Positions 47,695 to 57,997 of a stretch of DNA of 64,000 nt are shown here, one piece after another. The DNA is taken from the NCBI GenBank assembly GCA_023213395.1, contig CM041465.1:243357741-243421740 (forward strand). The letters run 5' to 3'. The translations under genes were made by a program, and so were the position numbers. The notes below the pieces were generated by a model, which did no database searches, had not been told where the DNA came from, and saw nothing but the letters and a program-made list of their open reading frames with translations. The stretch's first letter is position 1, and the number at the start of each line of letters is the position of its first letter. The DNA comes from Cycas panzhihuaensis (taxonomy: Eukaryota; Cycadophyta).

Positions 47695-49660
47695 TGGTTA
47701 ACTATTTTTCAACAATTATATAAAAAAAAATGAATATAAGTAATGATGCAAGAATGAGGCCTAATGTAGAGCTGGCAAAGAGTGGTGATGTGTTATGCCA
47801 ATAACCTCTCACTTATGTCTAAATGTATGTGAGGTTTCGATGCCTAAGGCTTCTAGTATACGATTAGGGCCTTCACCCGTGATACCCACACCTATACTTG
47901 GTGATGAAATCCAAGTCATAGTGGAGCCTAGCTACTCCTAGTCCTCACCCAGTTCACCAATGAGCAGCTATATACCTCCTCTAAAGAGTCAAATGGTACT
48001 GCGTATCCCACAGCTATGACAGATATTGGATTAGGTTAATTTTAATTTTATATTAAGGTTTTTAGTTTTCCTAGGTGGTTATCATGATTATCCTTGATTA
48101 GAGGCTGTAGGTATGGCTAACCTGTCCCTCTAACACTATTCTGATTAAGACTAGACCCAGTATGAAACTTACACCTCCCTTAGGGCTTGGACTTCGTCTA
48201 AACTTGGTCTATTTCAACTAAGGTGAGTGTGTGCACAAGTCAAGAACTAATGGTATAGATCATATGAATGAGATTCCTTTTAGGAATAGTGTAAGATGTT
48301 TCCATATAACTAAAAACTGAAATAAAAACTTGCCAAATGTGCTTACTTACTTTTTGTGCTTGCTTTATTGTTGTTGCTACTTTTGTGATGCTTTGTTATT
48401 GTTGCTACTTTTATGATGCTTTATTATTGTTACTAATTTTGTGATGCTTTATGCTATGTGTGTGAATAGAAAAGCATACTAGATTTAGTAGGGGAACTGG
48501 ATGTTGCTTCTGATCTAGGGTTTCCCTTACTTTAATACAATGTTTCCAAATATGATTTTGGAAATTTTGATACAAAAGCCATAATAGGCTAAAAAGTGAA
48601 TCAACTTACCGCTAAAATGATGATTTTTCTAAATATATATGCATGCTATTTTGCCCTATTTTGTGATTTTTTCACAAAATTTACAAATAATCATAAATAG
48701 GTAAATTTTTAGAAATTACAAATATGAAGTCCTAAATGATGAAATATGAATTTATAACAGAAGGAAAAAGTGTTTAGAATATCGTTTCTGATAGAGTTAT
48801 GAAGTTAGATTTCAAAAAAGGCATAAAAACTTTTCTACTCGAAAAAGCACCAAAGTAAAATCATGCCAGATTAACTATCTCAAAATCTGGACTTCAATAT
48901 GTCAAAAGTTACATTTTGACATGTACATTAACTTTCCCTTCTATACCATCTATAAAATCTACCAAAAACTTACCTGAAATACCCTTGCAAGGTCCTTTGT
49001 AGGGTTGAGTAGGCAAAATCAGTAACCGTGAGAAAACTGCATAGATCTCACTAACCAATGGATGAAATTTGATAAGATTTATCTTAAAATGATCTTAAGG
49101 CATAAATGTACTAGATCCATTAATAAAACTTTAGGGGGGGGATAGATATAAATTACTCCAAATGTTGGAAGCTGATAATAGAGCCTTGGAGGATATAAGT
49201 TGTGGCTCTGATACCTTGATCTTCAGCTTATAATTGAAGGATTTCATTAGGAAAAGTGCTTTAAATCACTTATCCATAAAATTTACCCTTTTCATCATAG
49301 CTAAAACTTGCTATTGTAGGCTGAATCTAAAGTTTCTCTAGAAGACAAAAATGATCCTCTAGTCAAGTTGACCTCGCATGCTAAATTTTATAAAATTCTG
49401 AGATGGTCAATTTTTTATAAAATGTTGGGCCTTTAATGCTTCCAAGACTGTTCCAGTAGTTGAATGGCTTCAAAAACCTATATTCTTCACCTTTGAATTT
49501 CTGCACACATGGACAAAGAAACAACATACAAAATACTATAATTTTATGCTCTTAAAATGTTAAAAAAATAAGGAATGCACTCTTAATACTTTACATTGAA
49601 GGTGAATGAGAGGTAAAATAACTCCATGCAAGTGGAATGCAGTGAATAAATCCCCTTCTA
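47695..49660 (-). other. Copia-4 long 5' leader
   Basis: About 1.97 kb between the primer site and gag with no recognisable coding sequence. Includes a 28-bp tandem repeat at 48363-48446. The length is unusual for a copia element. Confidence 0.7.
48363..48446. repeat. 28-bp tandem repeat, three units
   Basis: Units at 48363, 48391 and 48419, each opening with CTTT and closing with TTTGTGATG or TTTATGATG, diverged by a few bases. Located in the copia-4 leader. Confidence 0.9.
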
Positions 49661-49672
49661 GCTCTGATACCA
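49661..49672 (-). promoter_or_regulatory. Copia-4 primer binding site
   Basis: On the minus strand TGGTATCAGAGC, an exact match to the common tRNA-iMet primer site, two bases after the 5' LTR. Confidence 0.95.
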
Positions 49673-49674
49673 CA

Positions 49675-49987
49675 TGAAGGAAGGATGAATCTAGGAGATA
49701 AATCACTCACATGCACACAATAGCAATGGAGAATGAAAAAGAAGATGAAACAAGATATGAGAGCAAGCTTAGAGGTGAGAATGAATAATTGACTCCCTCC
49801 TTGAGATTTCACCTTTTATTATTGAGGGTGAGCATTAGAATTAGGATTTTCTCGCCTAATGACATGAACCTAAAATTACATCTAAATGCACATAAAGTAC
49901 ATTTCATTAAGAGATTAATGCTAATAATATATCCTAAGGTTACATAATTAATCTACACAAATGACCTTGATACATTAACCTCTTTCA
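49675..49987 (-). repeat. Copia-4 5' LTR
   Basis: 313 bases, ends TG...CA as read on +. It differs from the 3' LTR at about 13 positions, most of them transitions. Confidence 0.95.
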
Positions 49988-50322
49988 ATATGGGTTGATC
50001 ATCCTAAGTTGATGTACTAACTACCCTCTCCCTTACTAGCAACAAAACTTGAAAGAAAGAGGATATTATTATCTCTCTCCTTAATTATTGTGTTAGTTAT
50101 CCCTCTTTAAATACTAGCATTCTTAGCAAAACAATCTTTATCTAGGTGTCCCATTTTATGGTAATAAAAACATTATATAGATCTTCTTCCTCTTTGACTA
50201 TGATTTCTACTTTTAGAGGTCCCTCTTGCTCTAGATGTTGCTCTACCTCTTTCAAATAATTAGCCTTGACTTTGGCCTTAGAAGTTCATTTATTCTTAAA
50301 CTTGATAGTGTTGGTTTGTGGA
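49988..50322 (-). pseudogene. Copia-3 gag tail, zinc knuckle and protease start
   Basis: On the minus strand a basic Arg/Gly/Ser stretch (RGTSKSRNHSQRGRRS) precedes a zinc knuckle at about 50175-50128 reading CFYYHKMGHLDKDC, where the second Cys is Tyr. The frame reaches the protease motif as LG-stop-STHM, corresponding to D-S-G-C-S-T-H-M, and is cut by copia-4. It joins HMTHKEK on the other side at 42248. The upstream limit at about 50322 is where Tat LTR B begins. Confidence 0.87.
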
Positions 50323-53139
50323 GCCGCATCTATGGGATGGTCACTATGCTTGATAGGGACTGAAGTGATCAATAGCTAAAGCTAGGCATATGGATGGAGA
50401 CCTATAAGTAAGATGGAATACCACGCAGGGCATCCATGTACTAGAGCATGAGTTTAGGACCCGTGAATAGAGCCCAACTACCTCAGAGTAGCTTTCAAGT
50501 CCAAGAGGGAAGACACACACAAGGGTATCTTGGATGGTCTCAAAGAGGAAGGCCCTCCTACCCTTGGATGGCTGGAAGAGAAGAGGAGGAATCCTCAATG
50601 GAGAGGTTCCTATGATGAAGGAACATAAGATGAAAGGGTACAGACAAAGTGCCTAGGATAAATGTAGGCAGGCTTCCCTAAGCTAATTGGTCTAAGCAAA
50701 TCTAACCAAGGGAAGGAGTAAAGAAATAGGGCTAAAAGCTACTATCTCTTTCTCTCTCTTTCATTCAACAACCAAAGGGCAAGATAAAAAGAAGAACAAG
50801 CATCTTGTATGCATTCAAGCAAGTAAACTAAATGAAGTACAACTATGGGTTCTTTCAGGATAGATAGGAGAAAGGGGGAGGAATGTAGTCCCTACTATGC
50901 CATTTTTCTATGAAGACCAAGCATACAAGACATTTATGCAAATAGATGCAAGTAGCTAATTTATTTCCTTTTTTGCTTTTATGTGATCTATTAAATTAAT
51001 GCAATAGATTTTAGATAAGAGCAAAAAGAAAAAGGGGTGGATGGAGAGGGACAATGTGTACTCAGAAAGTGTAGTGGTTGATGAAGAACCTCACTTATGT
51101 GCAGCATACACCCTCTCGCCAATAGTTGATGAGTGGCCAAAGTTGATGTGGAAAACAATAGGGGCTTCCTTACCTTCCCCTTACAAAAGACAAAGCAAAA
51201 TGGAAAAGCAAGGAAAGCAAGTAAACATATCTAGAAGCAAGCAAAGTGGAAGAGAAAAAAAGGGTGAAGGCTTACCTGAAGTTAGGCGTCCTTTCTCTTC
51301 ACAGATGTTGCTTCAAACCTGCATCCACAAGAGTCTTTCCCTTCCAAGAAGGGGCTACAAGAAACTATATATACAAATATATGTAATATGAATGCTAAAA
51401 ATGTTATATTTTAGATTAGAGTAACTACTGCTGAAAATATTTCTACTTTCCTAAAAGTAAAAAAACATATACCCAGCAAGAAGGGAAAGGGTAGCCTCCC
51501 GATGCTAAAACCCTCTACCCAAATGTTCTCTACACATCCTCAAAGTACAATAAGGTAAGGGTTATGTGAGAGTCTATCGACAGCCAATAAGTATGGGGAT
51601 GAATGGAGCAAGATATAAGAGAGATGCTAAGGTAATAGGGTTTCTATGGACAGCAGACTGCCACAAAAGTCTCACCAAAGATCCTAATCGATACTAAGCA
51701 AGGTTAGGGGCATGAAGAAGGCCCAAAAGAAAGGCATGCATGCCTAGAATCAATGCAGCAAGGGATGCATACACTGATATCTAGCGCCGACTAAGATTCC
51801 ACCCACCACTAGTTAACTCAAGGAAAGCATGGGCGTAGGAGAAGAAGGACGAGAAGTGGTCTACCCTTGGAGAGTAGGTATAATTAGGACAGATCCCACC
51901 TTACTCTCTTTACCTAATCCTTGTGAGCCTTCTCCTACAACTTTCTTGAAGAAAACCAGTGGAGAAATTGGATGGGAATCAAAGGATATAAAGCCAAACA
52001 TAAGGAAAGACAACCTTCACTATAGCCAAAGGGAAAAAAAGAAGGAAAATACACTTTGAAATAAGTTCTAATGGAGCAAATACGCATTAAATCATGAAAA
52101 TAAGACAAAGAGTACCTGTTGGGCTAAGTCTAGAGAAGATTTTCCCCTATAACTAGTGGAAAAGAGTAGGTCCTGCAGGGTTTGTAGGGTGTTTCCCAAA
52201 TAGGGGCTATAGAGAACACTTGCTAGGTGAAGTTGAAGGAGAGCCATAGAAATCTTGCTTAGAAATGCCTGGAATAGAGTGTCCCACCACGAAATAGAGC
52301 TACTGCAAGTAGGTCCTGAGCTAGAATAGCAAGAAACATAGAGTTGTAGGTGCACCTGTGGAGGGGAGGAGGAAGAGAGCAAAAACACAGTAATAGAATA
52401 TGATGTTGGAGAGCCAAGAGTGGAGAAATGATGAACTTTTTGGGATAAATACTCAACCTAACCCTAATCAAATGATTAGGATGTGAATAGGGCTGAGTTG
52501 GTCACTTATCCACATGAAAATTCTGTAAAAAAATTGAGAATTACCATGACAGATATAAAAAAATAAAGTGCAATAGTCACACCACGATAAACTTTGCGAT
52601 GCAGGTAAACTTCAAAAGACTACTTAGTTTCTGATGATGCGAGACTAGAATGCTAGAATTGCAATGGTCAAGGTTCTGGGAGCCCTAAAAAGAGCTGTGG
52701 AAGGCCTAGGAGGGGTTGTCCCTCCTATCTAGGTGGCTAGGGACAGTCCAAAAGGTATATGAACTAGACTAAATAAGGCATCAAAAGCTAGGATTCCTAG
52801 AAATATTGTGATGAGGTTACAAGATCAGGGTATGAGTAGGTTATACAAGTCGAGTGAGGCCTGAGGTATCATGGATATGGTGCAGAGGGTTGTAAAGCAC
52901 CATTGGGATGCCTACCTTATGGAAAGATAGGTCTTGCGAGTCATCATAGGCTAAAAACTATGACAAGTAGCATGATCAAGCAATAGATGTAAGGTGATCA
53001 CACAAATAAGGTAGTCAATCATGTAATGAGGTGATGCTTCTATCAACCTTTCCAAAGAAATAGTAAAAGAAAAGGGAGAAGCATACCTACACTTACTTAA
53101 GTTGACCTATCCATATCTATTTCTGGTAACTAGGAAACA
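50322..53139 (-). mobile_element. Tat-type gypsy LTR, copy B (3' LTR)
   Basis: The reverse complement matches LTR A and LTR C over their full length. On the minus strand it starts TGTTTCCTAG at 53139, directly after a purine tract, and ends near 50322 at the shared CCCATAGATGCGG block. The purine tract and the RNase H domain upstream make it the 3' LTR of a minus-strand element. It abuts the copia-3 gag, so the element probably inserted into copia-3. The 116-codon + frame at 51041-51391 and others here are antisense chance frames. Confidence 0.75.
52444..52603 (-). promoter_or_regulatory. LTR promoter block, copy B
   Basis: On the minus strand: the motif TCGCAAAGTTTATCGTGGTG (about 52603-52575), a CATGTGG box (about 52510), a telo-box inverted repeat (CCTAATCA 52463-52470 and TGATTAGG 52473-52480, perfect eight-base arms), then TATTTATC (about 52452). 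The order is the same as in copies A and C. Confidence 0.5.
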
Positions 53140-53140
53140 C

Positions 53141-53150
53141 TGCCCCCTTG
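53141..53150 (-). promoter_or_regulatory. Polypurine tract of Tat-type element
   Basis: CAAGGGGGCA on the minus strand, one base before the LTR B start at 53139. Confidence 0.6.
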
Positions 53151-53559
53151 GCGGTAGAGCCTCACTGCTCAAAAGCATGGTGTGATGGCAAATGCCAGCA
53201 ATAAAATTATCAGTAGTACATGTATATATATATATATCAATCATGATCACAATTAAGAGCCAAGGGTGCTAGAAGGTGTTGTGGTAGAACACGTGGACAT
53301 GAGGACAGGGATGGAGACAACATAAGGGCTACCTATGTGCCACTCGAAAATTGACTAGAAGCTACAAAGGATGAGGGGGATGCCCCCATCGTAAAAGTGC
53401 AAAGAAAAGTGCATGATGATGTCAAGAGAAAAAGGTAAACGAGTAAAACTAATAGTCGCCATAGTTTAACCTCATTAGCAGCTAGCTTTCAGAGGTATGA
53501 ATGGATCACAAAGTGAGATGCAAGATGGCCCAAGACTTGGGTGATAGGGTAACCGAGCA
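53151..53559 (-). other. 3' non-coding part of Tat-type element
   Basis: Between the RNase H domain and the polypurine tract. Holds a short TA repeat at about 53222-53237 and no coding sign. The 61-codon + frame at 53501-53686 runs antisense to the RNase H end and is not credible. Confidence 0.5.
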
Positions 53560-54101
53560 AGTCTTAGGGGCGGTCAACAAGAAGAGGAAGGCAACACTCA
53601 AGGATGAGGTAAACAAGGTTATTGGCCTCAGCGTTAAGGGCTCGAGGGATGTGTTGGATGTTGATAGACTGAAAGCAAGCCAATAGAGGTGTAGTTGTCG
53701 AAGTGAGGACTCTCAAGTATGGGCATCACACCTGGTAAACTTAGGTGAGATGAGACACCACCACCTGAGAGTCGCAAAGAAGAAGAATAGATCTATGACA
53801 CCGCCACCTGAGAGTCGCAAAGAAGAAGAATAGATCTATGATGGAAACAAAGTGCATTAGTGAGGGCTTCAATAATGACCATATACTCAGCTTCGTTATT
53901 AGTGGCCTTGTGGAGGATGATTCCAGAGTATAGAAAATCATGTCCAGAAGGGTCATGAAGAATCCATATGGCAGCGAAGGGGCCAGGATTACCGTAGCTT
54001 CCACCGTCGGTAAAGATGAAGAGAGCCATAGTCGAGAAAAGGAAGTGTCTCGATAGAGAAAAATGTACAATAGAGTTAGAATCAAAGCAAAAGAGGCTCA
54101 T
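53560..54101 (-). pseudogene. Displaced RNase H domain (Tat aRNH-like)
   Basis: The minus-strand frame holds FTDGGSYGNPGPFAAIWIL (first Asp), ATNNEAEYMVIIEALTNAL (Glu) and ILLLCDSQVAVS (third Asp). After a 43-bp tandem duplication that shifts the frame, INIQHIPRALNAEANN follows, the H-x-P-R-x-x-N-x-x-A-D end with the last Asp replaced by Asn. The complete order marks a type I RNase H of the kind Tat-lineage elements carry in addition to the one fused to RT. A domain alone at this site, 0.4 kb from LTR B and in the same sense, fits a Tat 3' internal region. No other pol domain adjoins it. Confidence 0.8.
53754..53839. repeat. 43-bp tandem duplication in RNase H
   Basis: Units 53754-53796 and 53797-53839 differ at one base (GACACCA/GACACCG). 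Each encodes the third-Asp motif, so the motif is duplicated. Because 43 is not a multiple of three, it also causes a frameshift. Confidence 0.97.
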
Positions 54102-54109
54102 ATGGCTAG

Positions 54110-54463
54110 CAATAATGGTTGTAAAGGGTAAAAGGACCTAGCAATGAGGCTACCCAAGGATAGGAGTAGGCTATCTAACTAATGGCAGAGAGCAGGTGGA
54201 GAAAAGGGCACCCTGGGATGCTAAAGGTTACTTAAGAAAGAAAAGAATGACTCTGAATAGAAAGGGCATTTCTTTTGGAGACCCTAGGGGCAGGAACGAG
54301 CTACAAAAATGAGTCCAAAACGGTGAAACGAGCCAAATAAGTATAAACTTGGGCATGCACGAGAGTGACACATAAAACGAGGTAGAAGGACCTTGACAAA
54401 AATACATCGACGAGGTGCCATTAATGCACCTGAAGGAATGAACAGAACATAGGCTATGGAAGT
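54110..54463. other. Spacer between RNase H and LTR C
   Basis: No recognised domain. A minus-strand open stretch at 54538-54284 has no known motif and crosses into LTR C. Confidence 0.4.
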
Positions 54464-57162
54464 TGTTTCTCGGCTACCAAGAATGGACTTGAGATAAGTC
54501 AACTTAGTTAAGCATAGGTATATACTTCTCACTTTCATCCTCGCTATCGCTTGGTAGAAGTTGTTTAGAGTATTGATTCATGTATGCTTGCTTGTTATTT
54601 ATGTGATCACAATGCCTTCTCTACTTGATCACATTGCTTGCACCTGCTGCACACTATTTAGCCTATGCTGACCCACCATGGGGAACTCCTCAGCAAGTCA
54701 TGCACCCCATATAGTACTCAACTACCCGTAACTCCTCCACAACTCCTCAAACATGGTTGTTAGTCACAATTTGCTTGCATCAACACTCTTGTCACCACTT
54801 TGAGTCCCCTTCTAGGTGTGATAAGACCCCCACTCCCCCCCACCCTGAGACTCGCTTCTCTCTTTTAGCCACTTTCCAGCCACTTGGGCATGAGCTCCCA
54901 GCTTGCCAGGCCTCTGCACACCCCTCTATTTGGCTCTAGGCCATGGTTCTATCTTTATTTTGGCTTTTAGCCTTACACTACTACAAACTAAGCGGTATCG
55001 TGAAGTTTACTGTGGTGCGACTGTTTAAACTCATTTTCTTAAACCGTCTTAGTGATTTCCGCACTTTTTGTAGAATTGCCATGTGGTACACTCAAGTACT
55101 CACCTCCTCCATAACCCTAAACATTCGTTTAGGGTTGGGATGAGTATAAAACCCAAAAATGAATCCATTTACTCCTCTTCTTCACTCATTTTTTTGCTCT
55201 CTACTCCTCCTCACACTCTGCAACCTCCTCAAGATTTGCTTCTCTGCTCTGGCTCCTCTTCCATAGGTGCATCTACTACATCTCAGGCCCTACTCTAGCA
55301 GCTCCAAGCTTCTTTTTGTAGGTCTATTTCATGGAAGGAGAGTATTCACAGCGTATCAACAAGCAAACTCCAAGAACTAAGAGCAGCATCCACGTTTGCC
55401 TCCCCTTCAGCCTAGGTCTCAAAAGCCTGCTTGACATAGGTCTTTTCCTTTGATTTTTAGTAGAATAAGGCTCCCTCCTTCTGCCTTACAAGTACTCCTT
55501 TAAAGTCCTTTAGGTTTTCCTAGTTTTTTCCTTTCCATTATGAGAAGTTTTGGGTTAATCTTTGCTCCTCTCCTTTCATTTCAGAGGAGCTTGCCTTTTG
55601 CTCTCTATCTTGCAGTATTTCTCCTCTCTTCTCCTGAAAGCCCACTTTAGGATGGCTGTGTAAGAGGGTTGCATAAGGTTGGGAAAAGGGAGAAAGGCAG
55701 GATTTGTCCCCTTGTTGGCCTTCTCTCTAAGAGTTTACCCTTCCCTTCCTTCCTCTTCCGCTCAATGCCTCTCTCTGGAGTTAGGCTAGGGATAGTGAGA
55801 GGCTATTTTCAGTTCTAAAAACAGCATTAGTAGCCCTTACCATGCTAGTTCCAGACCTATACTCTCAGGTTTTGGGCATCACATAAGCCCCCAAACCCAT
55901 CCCAGTTTAGTTTTTGATCCTCGGCTTGCCTCAATGTGATGATTTGCTACCCGTAGCACTTCGTCTCTTGGGACTACCTGTGCACCATTCTATTGGTTCA
56001 TTACCTTTTCTACTTGTTGTCCTGAACATTTATCATATTTTGGTTTTTTCCCATTGAGGCTATGTAGAGGTACTTATGGGTAGGTTGGCCATTCCGAGGC
56101 TAACCTCCTTATCTTAGTCATTGCTTGGTGCTGTTTAGATTTGAGTTTTACTTGGTGGTTTTAGAGTAGAGTGTATTACTTTTAGCTTGATTTATTAGCT
56201 GTCTCTTGTATTTATATACATATTAGGCATACTTGGTAGCCCCCTCCTCTAGGAGGGAGGAAACCTTTGTTTTGTGATTGGCAAGTTCACGGTAATGAAA
56301 GTACGAAAGAGGTGGACTTCTTGACAGGTGAGTCCCTAGCTAGTAGTGCTTTTGGTTCTTTCTTTGTTTCTTTTTTTACTAATTTACTTTCATATATCGG
56401 GGAAGGTAAGGTAGCCCCTCATCCATTTCTAGAAACCATCGTCAACTAGCCCCAACCGTGTGGCGAGTTCGAGTGGACGAGTACGAAAGGAGTGGAAGGG
56501 CGCAACGTTTCAACCATGCTTCTCTCCCAGGTACTCCTTCTCCCTTCTTTGTCTTTTTTTCGCCATGTTTTTTATCAAACTTCGCATGTTAAAGCTACAT
56601 AGGAAACAAAAAGGGAATGAACACACTTTTTTTGCATTTATAAATTCTTTTTTCGTAGTCATTCACTTCATGTATAGATAGGACTTAGGCGCAAATTGCA
56701 CACCTCTTAAACCCCATCTAACCCACACGTAGGACCATTTGTCCTTAGACTTGCATTTGGTTCTTTTAGCGCACTTGCTTTACTTATCACACAATAACCT
56801 AATCCTAGCCTACATCCCTCTTCTGTTTGAGTTAGGCCATCATATCTCATACGCACCTACTTGCACATTGCCTTCTCCCTCCTGTGAGAAGAGGCAACCT
56901 CCTAGAGTCCCCCTTCCTCTTCCTAGCCATATAAGGGGTAGGTGGGCCTCCTCCTTTGGGACGACCCAAGGCCTCACCTTGTGTCCTCTTTCCGAAGATT
57001 ACCCTAAGGCAATTGGGCACCATTCGTAGGTCCTGAATCCACACTTCAGCACGTGAACGCCCTGCGTGGTGTTCTTTCTTGCCATTAGGATCCCACCTAT
57101 AGCCCAACCGTACCTTAGCTAGTTATTTCCTTCTAAGCATAGAAGACCATCCTGTAGACGTG
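54464..57162 (+). mobile_element. Tat-type gypsy LTR, copy C
   Basis: Matches LTR A on the same strand from a TTGTTTC start (54463) to CCTGTAGACG (57160), about 2.7 kb. No purine tract precedes it, which suits a 5' LTR or a solo LTR on the + strand. It is inverted relative to LTR B, only 1.3 kb away. Sequence after it differs from that after LTR A. Frames inside it are chance. Confidence 0.72.
54993..55151 (+). promoter_or_regulatory. LTR promoter block, copy C
   Basis: GGTATCGTGAAGTTTACTG (54993-55011), a GCCATGTGG box (about 55079-55087), a perfect telo-box hairpin (AACCCTAAAC 55113-55122, ATTC loop, GTTTAGGGTT 55127-55136), and TATAAAA at 55145-55151. This is the cleanest of the three copies. 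Confidence 0.6.
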
Positions 57163-57997
57163 ATTCTAGAAGCACAATGGGAAATAGGGCCAGAAGGCAA
57201 TAGTGATCAGGGATGAGAAACAGTCTCAAGGGTTGCCTCAAAAGTGAAAACGGAGAAAGTGCCCGTCGGGGCCCCTACCTATATAAGGAAAACTGATGAA
57301 AATAAGATTCATTATCATGGGCTAACTAATGAATCCAGAGCCCTTTCCTTATGCAGCAGAGTGCCACTCAACTTCAAAGGCACGCGAAGGGAGATCTAGC
57401 TGTTGGATCAAGACCAAGAGATAGTTGTTGAGACTAGGACAATGAGATGGTGACAGCTGAACCAAATCCAATGAGTGGATTGTCGAAACCCTACCCCATC
57501 TCGTGATTTGAAGTTTGTTGCTTTTTGTTGAATTTATGTAGTTTTTTGGGCCCCATATGGGTGAAAAATGATCTCCAGGAGTCTAAATTAGACCCAGAGA
57601 GAGGTGGGACTGGGGAATTAATTAGCCCTTGTCCTAGTGGGCCTGGCAGTGGCTCGCTTTGGGAAAATTTTTGAGTTTTTTGGGAGGGAAACCTCCCCTT
57701 TTGGGGGGGTGACATTCGCACTATGGAAAAGATCATGGTGCCATGATGTTTATTGTGGGGCCCCGATCACCATAGGACCCAGTCCAAACTCTACAGTATC
57801 ATGAAGTTTTGTGTGATGCGAAGGTAGGGCTGATAAAAAATAAAGATGGGGGCCTAAGAGTCCCCAAATAGTGACTGGATGAGTCTGAGAGATAGTCCAG
57901 AGGATGTAGGGATGAGAATGAGTCAGGGTATGACTTATTTCATGGTGTTTTGCAGGTGGCGATCACGATAGAGAACCACAAAAATATAGGTATAGAC
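57163..57997 (+). other. Leader before PMD-like frame
   Basis: No coding domain. It contains two diverged copies of the LTR U3 motif (57737-57760 and 57795-57822) and an AT-rich GATAAAAAATAAAG at about 57833, which could be a promoter for the downstream frame. Confidence 0.5.
57737..57822 (+). promoter_or_regulatory. Two copies of LTR U3 motif upstream of PMD-like ORF
   Basis: GGTGCCATGATGTTTATTG (57737-57755) and AGTATCATGAAGTTTTGTG (57795-57813) resemble the CATGAAGTTTA motif of all three LTRs. Spacing is 58 bases. A promoter role is inferred. Confidence 0.35.

Larger units (their letters stand above)
42249..49987 (-). mobile_element. Copia-4: complete copia element nested in copia-3
   Basis: A 7739-base minus-strand element with two 313-bp LTRs, a primer site, a polypurine tract and gag, protease, integrase, RT and RNase H in copia order. 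The flanking five bases are ATGTG (left) and ATATG (right), a target duplication with one change. The LTRs differ at about 13 of 313 positions by hand count. A leader of nearly 2 kb lies between primer site and gag. Stops and active-site changes show it is inactive, but it is the best-preserved copia here apart from copia-1. Confidence 0.95.
40150..50322 (-). mobile_element. Copia-3: minus-strand copia split by copia-4
   Basis: Its parts lie at 40150-42248 and 49988-50322. Reading down the minus strand: gag tail, zinc knuckle and start of protease (50322-49988), then copia-4, then the rest of protease, integrase, linker, RNase H and 3' LTR (42248-40150). Protease codons on either side of copia-4 join in frame. 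RT is missing between linker and RNase H. The upstream half of gag and the 5' LTR are absent, because sequence changes to the Tat LTR B at about 50322. Confidence 0.9.

Noticed and set aside
51041-51391. 116-codon + frame beginning MERDNVYSESVVVDEEP
   Set aside because: It lies antisense inside Tat LTR B, and LTR copies A and C do not preserve it.
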